A stretch of DNA of 64,000 nucleotides from Sphingopyxis sp. BE259 (GTDB lineage: Bacteria > Pseudomonadota > Alphaproteobacteria > Sphingomonadales > Sphingomonadaceae), in contig NZ_JAVDWM010000001.1 of the NCBI RefSeq assembly GCF_031457495.1, forward strand, positions 3,088,001-3,152,000, written 5' to 3'. Positions 54,742-62,916 of this stretch are shown here, one piece after another. The notes under the pieces were generated by a model. That model searched no databases, was not told the origin of the DNA, and saw only the letters and a program-made list of their open reading frames with translations. Made by a program: the position numbers and the translations under genes. Position 1 is the first letter of the stretch. Every line of letters starts with the position of its first letter.

Positions 54742-55875
54742 CTATATGCGCTGCAATCCGATCAACGGCCGCAGCCAGCCGATGCTGCGCCCGATCGCAT
54801 AGAAAATCCAGCATCCCGTCACCGTCGCGGCAATCAGGATCAGGAACGACGGCAGCGCCGCGACCCGCCCTTGCAGCAGATACCAGCCGACGACGACAAT
54901 GATCGTCTGGTGGATGATGTAGAACGGGAACACCGCCTCGGCGAGCATCGCGCGCCGCGGATGGTCGCGGTTCCAATAGGCATCGGCGATCCCGATCAAC
55001 GCGACGATGATCAGCCAGCCATTGATATGCCGCGCGACATGATAGGGCAGGAAAACCCAGTCGGGCGCCACCGTATCGCCCGGCCAGCTCCCCTCGATCC
55101 AGGCAATGGGAAGGAAGGTCAGCAACCCGACGACCAGCGCCGCCTTCCACCAGCGCGCCACCGCCGCGAACAGCACGGGCCGCACCCGCAGTAGCCAGCC
55201 GATCCCGAAAGCGGCCAGATAATGGAGATGCGACGGCCCGTCGTCGAACAGCGCGTGGGTCTCGTCATGGTCCGGAAAGGCAACATAGATTGCGATCCAC
55301 CACAGCGCGGGCAACGCCAACAGCCGCCAGCCGTCCAGCAACCGCGCCGCGCCATCGGCAACCCGCGCCCGCGCGCCTGCGGGGACGAGCACCATCAGCA
55401 ACGCCGCCAGCATCGTATAGACCCACAGGTAAACGACGAACCACAGATGCTGCCACGTCGGCAGCGCGATGCCGTCGATGAACTGGAAACCGAAATAGTC
55501 GTGGAGCCAGAAATGCAGGAAACCGTGCGGGTAACCATGCTGGCCGACCAGTTCGATCCACGGCTGCGGCGGAATGACGACGATCACCGCGAAGATCAAC
55601 GGGATCAGCAGCCGCGCGCTGCGCGACCTGGCAAAGGCGCCGCTGCCGCCCAGTTTCGCGAACAGCGCCGCGCTCGCATAGCCAGACACCAGGAACAGCA
55701 GCGCCAGCCGCCAGCTGTTCGTCGCCAGCATCGGAATCGCCACCCAATCGAGTGGCTCGGCAATTTCGACGTGCCATTCCCACGGCACGAAATACATGCC
55801 GATGTGATAGAGGATCAGCAGCGCGAACGCCCCGATGCGCAGCCAGTCCATGCCGTAATGGCGATGTGTGGTCAT
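54742..55875 (-). CDS. Acyltransferase 3 family membrane protein
   Basis: 377 residues with ten or so membrane segments. YGMDWLRIGAFALLILYHIGMYF is the conserved first helix with the His of AT3 enzymes; RSRSARLLIPLIFAV and QHLWFVVYLWVYTML are other family stretches; PFYIIHQTIIVVVGWYLLQ closes the protein. It transfers an acyl group to a sugar, glucan or lipid acceptor in the inner membrane. The start at 55875 is chosen for MTTHRHYGMDWLR; the longer start has no ribosome site. Confidence 0.9.
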   Translation of the reverse strand: MTTHRHYGMDWLRIGAFALLILYHIGMYFVPWEWHVEIAEPLDWVAIPMLATNSWRLALLFLVSGYASAALFAKLGGSGAFARSRSARLLIPLIFAVIVVIPPQPWIELVGQHGYPHGFLHFWLHDYFGFQFIDGIALPTWQHLWFVVYLWVYTMLAALLMVLVPAGARARVADGAARLLDGWRLLALPALWWIAIYVAFPDHDETHALFDDGPSHLHYLAAFGIGWLLRVRPVLFAAVARWWKAALVVGLLTFLPIAWIEGSWPGDTVAPDWVFLPYHVARHINGWLIIVALIGIADAYWNRDHPRRAMLAEAVFPFYIIHQTIIVVVGWYLLQGRVAALPSFLILIAATVTGCWIFYAIGRSIGWLRPLIGLQRI

Positions 55876-55893
55876 CGGGTCCGTTCCCCATCC

Positions 55894-55969
55894 CGTCATT
55901 GCGAGCGCAGCGAAGCAATCCAGAGCGGTTTACGCAACTCTGGATTGCTTCGCTGCGCTCGCAATGACG
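55894..55969. repeat. GCGCAGCGAAGCAATCC family copy
   Basis: CGTCATTGCGAGCGCAGCGA and TCGCTGCGCTCGCAATGACG form perfect 20-base arms around a GAGCGGTTTACGC loop. Between two minus-strand genes; same family as 19461. Confidence 0.92.
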
Positions 55970-55972
55970 AAA

Positions 55973-57490
55973 TTACCGGAGCACCCGCCATGCCAATTCG
56001 GCAAACTCGCACAGCAACGGCCGCGTGTCGCGCGGGTCGATAATATCCTCGACCCCGAATTTCTCGGCGGTGCGAAACGGCGACCGCACCCGGTTCAATC
56101 GTTCGCGGATCGCTTCCAGATGCGCCGCAGGATCCGCGGCGGCCTCCAGCTCGCTTTTGTACGCCACCTCGACCCCGCCCTCGATCGGCAGGCTGCCCCA
56201 GTCGCCCGACGGCCAGGCGAAGCGATATTGATACCGCTCGGCGTTCGACATCGCACTGCCCGCGATCCCGTACGCGCGCCGCACCACCACCGACGCCAGC
56301 GGCACCGTCGCGCGGTAGATCGCGTTCATCGCCTGCACCCCGTAACGGATCGTCCCTGTCCGCTCGGCCTCGCCGCCGATCATGAAACCCGGGTTATCCA
56401 CCAAATGGACGATCGGCAGGCGGAACTGGTCGGCCAGCTTGACGAAGCGCTCGGCCTTTTCGCTCGTCTTCGCGTCCCATGATCCGCCGAGATAGGACGG
56501 ATCGCTCGCCAGCACCGCGACCGGATAGCCGTCGAGCCGCGCGAACGCCGTGATGACGGCCCGCCCCCACCGCGCGCCCATCTCGAAAAAGCTGCCCTTG
56601 TCGAACACGGCATCGGCAATGCGGCGCATCGCATAGACCTGTTTCGCCTCGCGCGGCACCGCCGACAGCAAGCTCTCCTCCCGGCGGTCCACCGGATCGC
56701 TGCACGCGGTTCGCGACGCCCGATCATGGATCGACGACGGCAGGTACGACAGGAAACGCCGCGCCGCTGCAAAGGCCTCGGCCTCGCTCGCCACCTCGTC
56801 GTCGACAACCCCGTTGCGTGTATGCACGTCGGTCCCGCCCAGCTCCTCGCGGTCCAGCGTATCGCCGATCGCCGCCGCGACCGCCGGTCCCGCCGCGAAC
56901 AGCTGCGACAGCCCGCGCACCATGATGCTGTAATGGCTCGCGACGACCCGCGCCGCGCCCAGACCCGCGGTCGGCCCCAGCGCGAGCGCCACCACCGGCA
57001 CCGTGTCGAGGTTGGCGATAATCTCACCCCACCCCGGCACATGGGGAATATAGGTATAGCCCATATCCTCGAGCGTCTTGACCGACCCGCCGCCGCCGGT
57101 GCCGTCGATCATGCGGATCAGTGGCAGGCGATATTCATGCGCCATCGCCTCGCACTGCACGAATTTGCGGTGCAGCGCCGCGTCGGCCGAACCGCCGCGC
57201 ACCGTGAAGTCGTCGGCCGACGCGACCACCGGCCGCCCGTCGATATTGGCGCGCCCGAAAATGAAATTGCTCGCCGCCAGATCTTCCAGCTCGCCATCCG
57301 GCCCATAGGTGCCGCGCCCCGCAATTTTGCCGATCTCGCGAAAGCTGCCGGGATCGACGATCGCATCCAGCCGCGCCCGCGCGTCCATCTTGCCGCGCCC
57401 ATGCTGGCGCGCGACCTTTTCCTTGCCGCCCATCTTCTCGGCCATCGCCCGGCGCGCCGCGAGTTCTTCGGTCTCTTTTTTCCAGCTCAT
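55973..57490 (-). CDS. Acyl-CoA carboxylase, carboxyltransferase (beta) subunit
   Basis: 505 residues. LPLIRMIDGTGGGGSVKTLEDMGYTY near residue 120, ALGPTAGLGAARVVASHYSIMV near 170, PREAKQVYAMRRIADAVFDKGSFFEMG near 285 and IVHLVDNPGFMIGGEAERTG near 355 are the two ClpP-like domains of propionyl-, methylcrotonyl- or geranyl-CoA carboxylases. No biotin-carboxylase alpha subunit lies nearby, so the holoenzyme partner is elsewhere. The start at 57490 (MSWKKETEEL) is the family N-terminus. Confidence 0.9.
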   Translation of the reverse strand: MSWKKETEELAARRAMAEKMGGKEKVARQHGRGKMDARARLDAIVDPGSFREIGKIAGRGTYGPDGELEDLAASNFIFGRANIDGRPVVASADDFTVRGGSADAALHRKFVQCEAMAHEYRLPLIRMIDGTGGGGSVKTLEDMGYTYIPHVPGWGEIIANLDTVPVVALALGPTAGLGAARVVASHYSIMVRGLSQLFAAGPAVAAAIGDTLDREELGGTDVHTRNGVVDDEVASEAEAFAAARRFLSYLPSSIHDRASRTACSDPVDRREESLLSAVPREAKQVYAMRRIADAVFDKGSFFEMGARWGRAVITAFARLDGYPVAVLASDPSYLGGSWDAKTSEKAERFVKLADQFRLPIVHLVDNPGFMIGGEAERTGTIRYGVQAMNAIYRATVPLASVVVRRAYGIAGSAMSNAERYQYRFAWPSGDWGSLPIEGGVEVAYKSELEAAADPAAHLEAIRERLNRVRSPFRTAEKFGVEDIIDPRDTRPLLCEFAELAWRVLR

Positions 57491-57546
57491 GGGGCGAAAG
57501 CTATCTGACGTTGACGGAAACGTCATGCAAAACCTATCGTCGATCG

Positions 57547-58041
57547 ATGACGCGCCACATTGCCTTTTCGCTTGCCGCTGCCCTGCTCGCGCTTTCGCCC
57601 GTATCGGCCAGCGAACCCCGCACGATCCCTGGCGTCGAGGACGCTTACAAGAGCGACGCCTTCGACCCCGCGCCGATGGCCGCGATCGACGCGGCGCTCG
57701 CCGCCGCGAAGCAGTCGGGCAAGCGCGTGTTGCTGGTGATGGGCACCGGCGGCTGCCACGACAGCGCCTGGTTCGCCAACCTGATCGCCACCGACCGCTT
57801 CGCGCCCGTCCGCGACCGCTACGAAATCGTCTACGCCGACATCGGCATGCCGCACGTGCGCGGGCTTGGTCGCAATCCTGAAGTCGCCAAACGCTTCAAC
57901 TTCAAGATCAAGGGCACGCCCACCGTCGCCGTGCTCGACGCGAACGGGAGCGTGCTCAACCGCAAGGCCGCACCGAAATGGCGCAACGCCGCCAGCCGCG
58001 GTGACGATGAGATCTATGCAGAACTGATGGGGGAAATTTGA
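57547..58041 (+). CDS. Thioredoxin-fold exported protein with one Cys
   Basis: 164 residues with a signal peptide (ending PVSA-SEP) and a thioredoxin-like fold: AAAKQSGKRVLLVMGTGGCHDSAWF near residue 53, VYADIGMPHVRGLGRNPEVAKRF and cis-Pro loop GTPTVAVLD. The usual CxxC is replaced by GGCH: Cys70 alone. Such proteins cannot do normal dithiol exchange and may work by mixed disulfides or be sulfide or heme handling helpers. One-base overlap with the SDR gene next door. Confidence 0.82.
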   Translation: MTRHIAFSLAAALLALSPVSASEPRTIPGVEDAYKSDAFDPAPMAAIDAALAAAKQSGKRVLLVMGTGGCHDSAWFANLIATDRFAPVRDRYEIVYADIGMPHVRGLGRNPEVAKRFNFKIKGTPTVAVLDANGSVLNRKAAPKWRNAASRGDDEIYAELMGEI

Positions 58042-58820
58042 TGGCCGACAGGAACCTCGCGGGCCGCACCGCGCTCGTCACCGGCGCGTCGCGCGGGATC
58101 GGGCGCGGCATCGCGATCGGGTTGGCCGAGGCGGGCGCCGACGTCGCGGTCAACTACACCCGCGGCGAACAGGAAGCCGCTGAAACCGTCGCCGCGATCG
58201 AGGCGCTGGGCCGCCGCGCCAAGGCCTATCAGGCCTCGGTCACCGACGAGGCCGCCTGCGCCGCGATGGTCGCCGCGGTCGAAGCCGATTTCGGACCCAT
58301 GTCGATCCTGATCAACAACGCCGGCATCGCGAGCCGCGGCCGGTCGGTCGCAGACACCAGCCCCGAAGAAGTCGACAAATTGTTCGCCGTCCATGCCGGT
58401 GGCCCCCACCGCCTGAGCCGCCTCGCGCTCCCGCAACTGCGCAGCCACGCCCGCAGCGACATCATCGTCATCTCCAGCATCGCGACCTACACCCACTCGC
58501 CCAATGGCGCGCCCTACACGATGGCCAAGGCCGCGGGCGAAGCGCTCGCTTATGCCTTGGCCAAGGAGGAACTCGCCAACGGCGTCCGCGTCAACATCGT
58601 CGCCCCCGCGCTGACCGTCAGCGACATGGGCGAAAAACTGTCGCGCGCCATCACCGGCCAGGACGACATCCAGCATCTCGCCGCCAAAATGCCCTTTGGC
58701 CGCGTCGCCGTCCCCGCCGATGTCGCCGCCGCAGTGGTGTGGTTCGTCAGCGATGCGAACAGCTATTGCTCGGGGCAAAAGCTCAACATCGACGGCGCGG
58801 GGATGGCGACGTTTCGGTGA
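58041..58820 (+). CDS. Short-chain dehydrogenase/reductase
   Basis: 259 residues. VTGASRGIGRGIA (NADP) near 13, NNAGIASRG near 94, Ser and YTMAK in SSIATYTHSPNGAPYTMAKAAG near 147-164, and AMATFR at the C-terminus in a FabG-like layout. The ribosome site GGGGGAA lies just before. Substrate unknown. Confidence 0.9.
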   Translation: MADRNLAGRTALVTGASRGIGRGIAIGLAEAGADVAVNYTRGEQEAAETVAAIEALGRRAKAYQASVTDEAACAAMVAAVEADFGPMSILINNAGIASRGRSVADTSPEEVDKLFAVHAGGPHRLSRLALPQLRSHARSDIIVISSIATYTHSPNGAPYTMAKAAGEALAYALAKEELANGVRVNIVAPALTVSDMGEKLSRAITGQDDIQHLAAKMPFGRVAVPADVAAAVVWFVSDANSYCSGQKLNIDGAGMATFR

Positions 58821-58823
58821 AAA

Positions 58824-58996
58824 TCCCCTCTCCCCTTGGGGGAGAGGGTTGCGCAGACTTACGAGCTTGCTCGTTAGTCAAAGCTGGGTGAGGGCCAGCC
58901 AACCTCGCCGATACCCGCAACGCCGCTACCCTCATCCAACTCCGCCTAACCGCTTCGCGGTAAGGCTCCATATCCTTCTCCCCCAAGGGGAGAAGG
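58824..58996. repeat. Intergenic inverted repeat, CTCTCCCCTTGGGGGAGAG family
   Basis: Terminal hairpins CCCCTCTCCCCTTGGGGGAG and CTTCTCCCCCAAGGGGAG, with an inner ACGAGCTTGCTCGT. Sister at 59918 with a changed core. Confidence 0.78.
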
Positions 58997-59014
58997 CAAG
59001 GTACAGCCCCATTC

Positions 59015-59917
59015 ATGCGCCCCGATTCGCCCTCCCCCGTCATCCCGTTCCTGATCGCCTGCGCGGGCATCGCGACCTTTTCGGCGATGGATGTGCTGAT
59101 GAAGGGGCTGTCGATCGACATCGGCGCGTATAACGCAGTGCTGTGGCGGACCGGCGCCGGGACGATCCTTAGCGGCGCGCTTTATTTCGCCTCGCGCCCT
59201 GCGATGCCCAACCGCGCAACGCTCCGCATCCACGCCGTCCGCTCGCTGTTTGTTGCAGGTATGGCAGTCAGCTTTTTCTGGGCGCTGGCGCGGCTGCCGA
59301 TGGCGGAGGCGATCGCGATCGCCTTTATCGCACCGCTCGTCGCCCTCTATATGGCGGCGATCTTCCTTGGCGAACGCATCGGCCCGCGCTCGATCCTCGC
59401 CTCGCTGCTCGGCCTGGCCGGGGTGATCGTGATCGTCGGCGGCAAGCTGGGGCGCGGCGACTATGCGCCCGAGGCATTGTGGGCGGTCGCCGCGGTGGTC
59501 GGCTCGGCGCTGCTATACGCCTATAACCTCATTCTCGCGCGGCGGCAGGCCAAGATGGCCGAACCGATGGAGATCGCCTTTTTCCAGAACGGCTTCGTCG
59601 CGCTGATCCTCGCGCTCGGCGCGCCGTGGTGGCTGGCGGTTCCCGGCGGCGAGCAGGCACTGCCGATCATCGGCGCCGCTATGCTCGCGGTTACCTCGCT
59701 GCTCCTGCTCAGCTGGGCCTATGCCCGCGCCGAGACGCAGATTCTGGCGACCACCGAATATAGCGGCTTTCTCTGGGCGATCTTGTTCGGGTGGATGTTC
59801 TTCGCCGAAGCAGTGACCTGGCCGACGATCGCCGGGGCGGTGCTGATCGTCCTGGGGTGCCTGATCGTGGCGCGCAAGGTGCCGCACGATGATCCGGTCG
59901 AACCGGCGGCGGCTTGA
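59015..59917 (+). CDS. EamA/DMT family transporter
   Basis: 300 residues with ten membrane segments in two EamA repeats: FLIACAGIATFSAMDVLMKG near residue 12, RLPMAEAIAIAFIAPLVALYMAAIFLGERIG near 90, and VTSLLLLSWAYARAETQILATTEYSGFLWAI near 232. Likely exporter of a small metabolite; substrate unknown. Preceded and followed by inverted repeats. Confidence 0.88.
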   Translation: MRPDSPSPVIPFLIACAGIATFSAMDVLMKGLSIDIGAYNAVLWRTGAGTILSGALYFASRPAMPNRATLRIHAVRSLFVAGMAVSFFWALARLPMAEAIAIAFIAPLVALYMAAIFLGERIGPRSILASLLGLAGVIVIVGGKLGRGDYAPEALWAVAAVVGSALLYAYNLILARRQAKMAEPMEIAFFQNGFVALILALGAPWWLAVPGGEQALPIIGAAMLAVTSLLLLSWAYARAETQILATTEYSGFLWAILFGWMFFAEAVTWPTIAGAVLIVLGCLIVARKVPHDDPVEPAAA

Positions 59918-60042
59918 CCCCCTCCCCTCCCGCTTGCGGGAGGGGCAGCGAGACTTGCGAGCTTTGCTCGCTAGTCGCAGCGCGGTGGGCATTGCCGCGC
60001 CGCCGCTTGCCCACCCCCGACCCCTCCCGCTTGCGGGAGGGG
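59918..60042. repeat. Intergenic inverted repeat, CCCTCCCGCTTGCGGGAGGG family
   Basis: Two CCCTCCCGCTTGCGGGAGGG hairpins flank a centre with TGCGAGCTTTGCTCGCTAGTC. Related in plan to 58824. Lies between two convergent genes. Confidence 0.82.
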
Positions 60043-60047
60043 ATAAG

Positions 60048-61007
60048 CTAAACCGCGGCGCGCGAAAGCCGATCGTTGATCGCCACACCCAACCCCTCAG
60101 CCGGAATGCTCGCCACCGCAATTTTCGGCTGACCACTCGCCGCCCCCGCATGCAGCGCATCGAAAAGCCGCGCCGCAGCCTCGGTCAGATCGCCCGCTTC
60201 GCTCAGGCTGTAATCGCCCCGAACCGCGCCAAACCCGATCCCGAACTCGTCATCCGCAAAATCCACCGCGCCCAGCCGCACCGGCTTGCCCGGTGCATAA
60301 TGGCTCGCCAGCATCCCCGGCGCGACGACCTCTGATCCCGTCACCCCGATCACCGGCAACCCGCTCGCCATGCCGAGCATTTGAGCCGTCACCGGCCCCG
60401 GTCGCAGCACCTCGACCACTCCTTCCTTCACCCGCGCAATCGTCGATTCCACCCCAGCCAAGCAGGGACCATCATCGATCACCAGCGCGATCCGGCCGTC
60501 GAGCGTCGCCAGCACATGGTCCGCTTTCGTCGGGCTCACTCCGCCGCTGGCATTGGCGCTGGGCGCGGCAAGCGGCGCGCACGTCGCCGCCAGCAAAGCC
60601 TGCATCGCGCGATGCCCCGGCACCCGCAGCGCAATCGTGCCCAGCCCCGCCGTCGCGATGCTTGCCACCGGGCAATCGGCGCTGCGCGGCACCACCAATG
60701 TCAGCGGCCCCGGCCAGAATTGCGCCGCCAGCGCGCGCTCGGCGGCGCCGAACACCCCCAGCCGCTCGGCCGCCGCCAAGTCCGGCACATGCACAATCAG
60801 CGGATTGAAATCGGGCCGCCCCTTCGCCGCATAGATGCGCGCCACCGCGTCGGCGTTGCGCGCATCGGCGGCGAGGCCATAGACCGTCTCGGTCGGCACC
60901 GCGACCGGCTGCCCCGCGCCAACCAGCGCCGCGGCGCGCGCTATCGCATCCGTGTTAAACGCCAAGACCTCGGTCGCCATGCTGTCGTTCGTTTGACCCT
61001 TCGCCAT
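60048..61007 (-). CDS. L-threonylcarbamoyladenylate synthase, Sua5 type
   Basis: 319 residues. The TsaC domain (10-200) shows PTETVYGLAADA near residue 39, KGRPDFNPLIVHV near 62, SANASGGVSPTKADH near 152 and a GVESTI loop near 189; a Sua5 domain with GMLASHYAPGKPV follows near 230. Catalyses threonylcarbamoyl-AMP formation for t6A37 of tRNA. The Met at 60980 is an alternative start. Confidence 0.95.
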   Translation of the reverse strand: MAKGQTNDSMATEVLAFNTDAIARAAALVGAGQPVAVPTETVYGLAADARNADAVARIYAAKGRPDFNPLIVHVPDLAAAERLGVFGAAERALAAQFWPGPLTLVVPRSADCPVASIATAGLGTIALRVPGHRAMQALLAATCAPLAAPSANASGGVSPTKADHVLATLDGRIALVIDDGPCLAGVESTIARVKEGVVEVLRPGPVTAQMLGMASGLPVIGVTGSEVVAPGMLASHYAPGKPVRLGAVDFADDEFGIGFGAVRGDYSLSEAGDLTEAAARLFDALHAGAASGQPKIAVASIPAEGLGVAINDRLSRAAV

Positions 61008-61059
61008 GCCGCGCTATAGCCGCGCGCAATACAGAATCGCCAGCAAAAGCGGGGACGAA

Positions 61060-62802
61060 ATGACCTACACGCCGCCGACCACCGAACAGCTTTTCGTTCT
61101 TGATCATATTGCTCGCATCGACGCGATGGCGGCGCACGACAAATTCGCTGCCGCGACCCCCGACATGGTCGAAGCGATTGTCAACGGAATCGGCGAGTTC
61201 GCGGCCGAGGTCTATGCCCCGCTCAACCGCGTCGGCGACGTCCACAATCCCAAATGGGAGGACGGCAAGGTCACCATGCCCCCCGGCTTCAAGGACGCCT
61301 ATCAGGCGTTCGTCGACGCCGGCTGGGGCAGCATCGACGGGCCGGAGGAATATGGCGGGCAAGGCCTGCCCTTCACGCTGGCGGCCGTGATCATCGAGGC
61401 GCTCGGCACCGCCGACATGGGCTTTACCCTGTGCAACATCCTGACCCCCGGCGCGATCCACGCGCTGATGGCCTATGGGACCGAAGAACAGCGCCAGACC
61501 TGGCTGCCGAACCTCGTTTCGGGGGCGTGGAACGGCACGATGAACCTGACCGAGCCCGCCGCGGGCAGCGACGTCGGCGCGCTGCGCGCGACCGCCGAAC
61601 TGGTTACCGAGGGCGAGCATGCCGGGCTCTACAAGATCAAGGGCCAAAAGATTTTCATCACCTTTGGCGAGCATGACCTCACCGACAATATCGTCCACCT
61701 CGTCCTCGCGCGCACCCCCGGCGCGCCCGAGGGGACGCGCGGCATTTCGCTGTTCCTCGTCCCCAAATACCGCCTCGACGCCGACGGCAAACCTGCGCAT
61801 TCGAACGGCGTCCGCTGCGCGTCGATCGAGCACAAGCTGGGCATCCACGGCTCGCCGACCGCGGTGATGATTTATGGCGAGGACGAGGATTGCCTTGGCG
61901 AGATCGTCGGCGCCGAAATGGGCGGGATGCGCGCGATGTTCGTGATGATGAACGCGGCGCGCCTGCTCGTCGGTTGTCAGGGCGTCCAGATCGCCGAACG
62001 CGCGACGCAGCAGGCGCAGCGCTTCGCCGCCGAGCGGGTCCAGTCGGCGCTCGCGGGCGGCACCGACCGCACCCCCGTCACCATCGACCAGCACCCTGAT
62101 GTGCGCCGGATGCTATGGCGGATGCGCGCCCAGACCGAGGCGGCGCGCGCGCTGACCTATTACGCGGCGGCGCAGACCGATTTCGGCAAATTGGGCGACG
62201 AGGCGGCGGCGCAGCGCGCCGAAATCCTGATCCCGCTGGTCAAGGCGCACGCCACCGACATCGGCTGCGAAGTCGCCAGCCTGGGCATCCAGGTTCATGG
62301 CGGCATGGGCTTCATCGAGGAAACCGGCGCCGCCCAGCATTATCGCGACGCGCGCATCGCGCCGATCTACGAAGGCACCAACGGCATCCAGGCCGCCGAT
62401 CTCGTCGGCCGCAAGCTCGGCATGGCGGGCGGCGATCTGGTCCGCGAATTGATCGACGACATCGCGGAAGGCGCGGCGGATTTCGCCGAGCTTCAGCAAC
62501 TCGCCCACGCCTGCCGCGCGGTAACCGATTGGATGACCGGCGCAAACACCGCCGATCGGCTCGCGGGCAGCTACCCCTATCTCACCATGCTCGCCACCGC
62601 GACGTGCGGCTGGTTGATGGCGCTCCAATATATCGCCGCGAAAGCTGCGCTCGATGAAGGCAGCGGCGACCGGATCTTTCTCGAAGCCAAGCTCGCCTCG
62701 ACGCATTTTTACCTGGCACAAATCGTCCCCGCGGCGATCGGTCTGGCGCCGTCGGCGCTGGCCGGCGACGCCGTGCTGGCGCCGCTCCCGAAACTTGCGT
62801 GA
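61060..62802 (+). CDS. Acyl-CoA dehydrogenase, long form
   Basis: 580 residues. LTEPAAGSDVGALRATAEL near residue 165, KIFITFGEHDL near 198, GGMGFIEETGAAQHYRDARIAPIYEGTNGIQA near 424 (catalytic Glu is the residue before GTNG) and a helical C-terminal extension (AELQQLAHACRAVTDW onward) as in FadE-like dehydrogenases. Uses FAD for the first beta-oxidation step; chain length unknown. GGGGAC upstream of the ATG; it divides a short divergent spacer with tsaC. Confidence 0.93.
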   Translation: MTYTPPTTEQLFVLDHIARIDAMAAHDKFAAATPDMVEAIVNGIGEFAAEVYAPLNRVGDVHNPKWEDGKVTMPPGFKDAYQAFVDAGWGSIDGPEEYGGQGLPFTLAAVIIEALGTADMGFTLCNILTPGAIHALMAYGTEEQRQTWLPNLVSGAWNGTMNLTEPAAGSDVGALRATAELVTEGEHAGLYKIKGQKIFITFGEHDLTDNIVHLVLARTPGAPEGTRGISLFLVPKYRLDADGKPAHSNGVRCASIEHKLGIHGSPTAVMIYGEDEDCLGEIVGAEMGGMRAMFVMMNAARLLVGCQGVQIAERATQQAQRFAAERVQSALAGGTDRTPVTIDQHPDVRRMLWRMRAQTEAARALTYYAAAQTDFGKLGDEAAAQRAEILIPLVKAHATDIGCEVASLGIQVHGGMGFIEETGAAQHYRDARIAPIYEGTNGIQAADLVGRKLGMAGGDLVRELIDDIAEGAADFAELQQLAHACRAVTDWMTGANTADRLAGSYPYLTMLATATCGWLMALQYIAAKAALDEGSGDRIFLEAKLASTHFYLAQIVPAAIGLAPSALAGDAVLAPLPKLA

Positions 62803-62916
62803 AACCGCAGGATTCAAGCCGATTAGCGCGCATCAGCGCCAGCAAGAATTTGTTCATGATTAACGCGATGATAACCATCTGACACTAGGCACGACCGGCA
62901 ATTGCTGGAGACGTGC

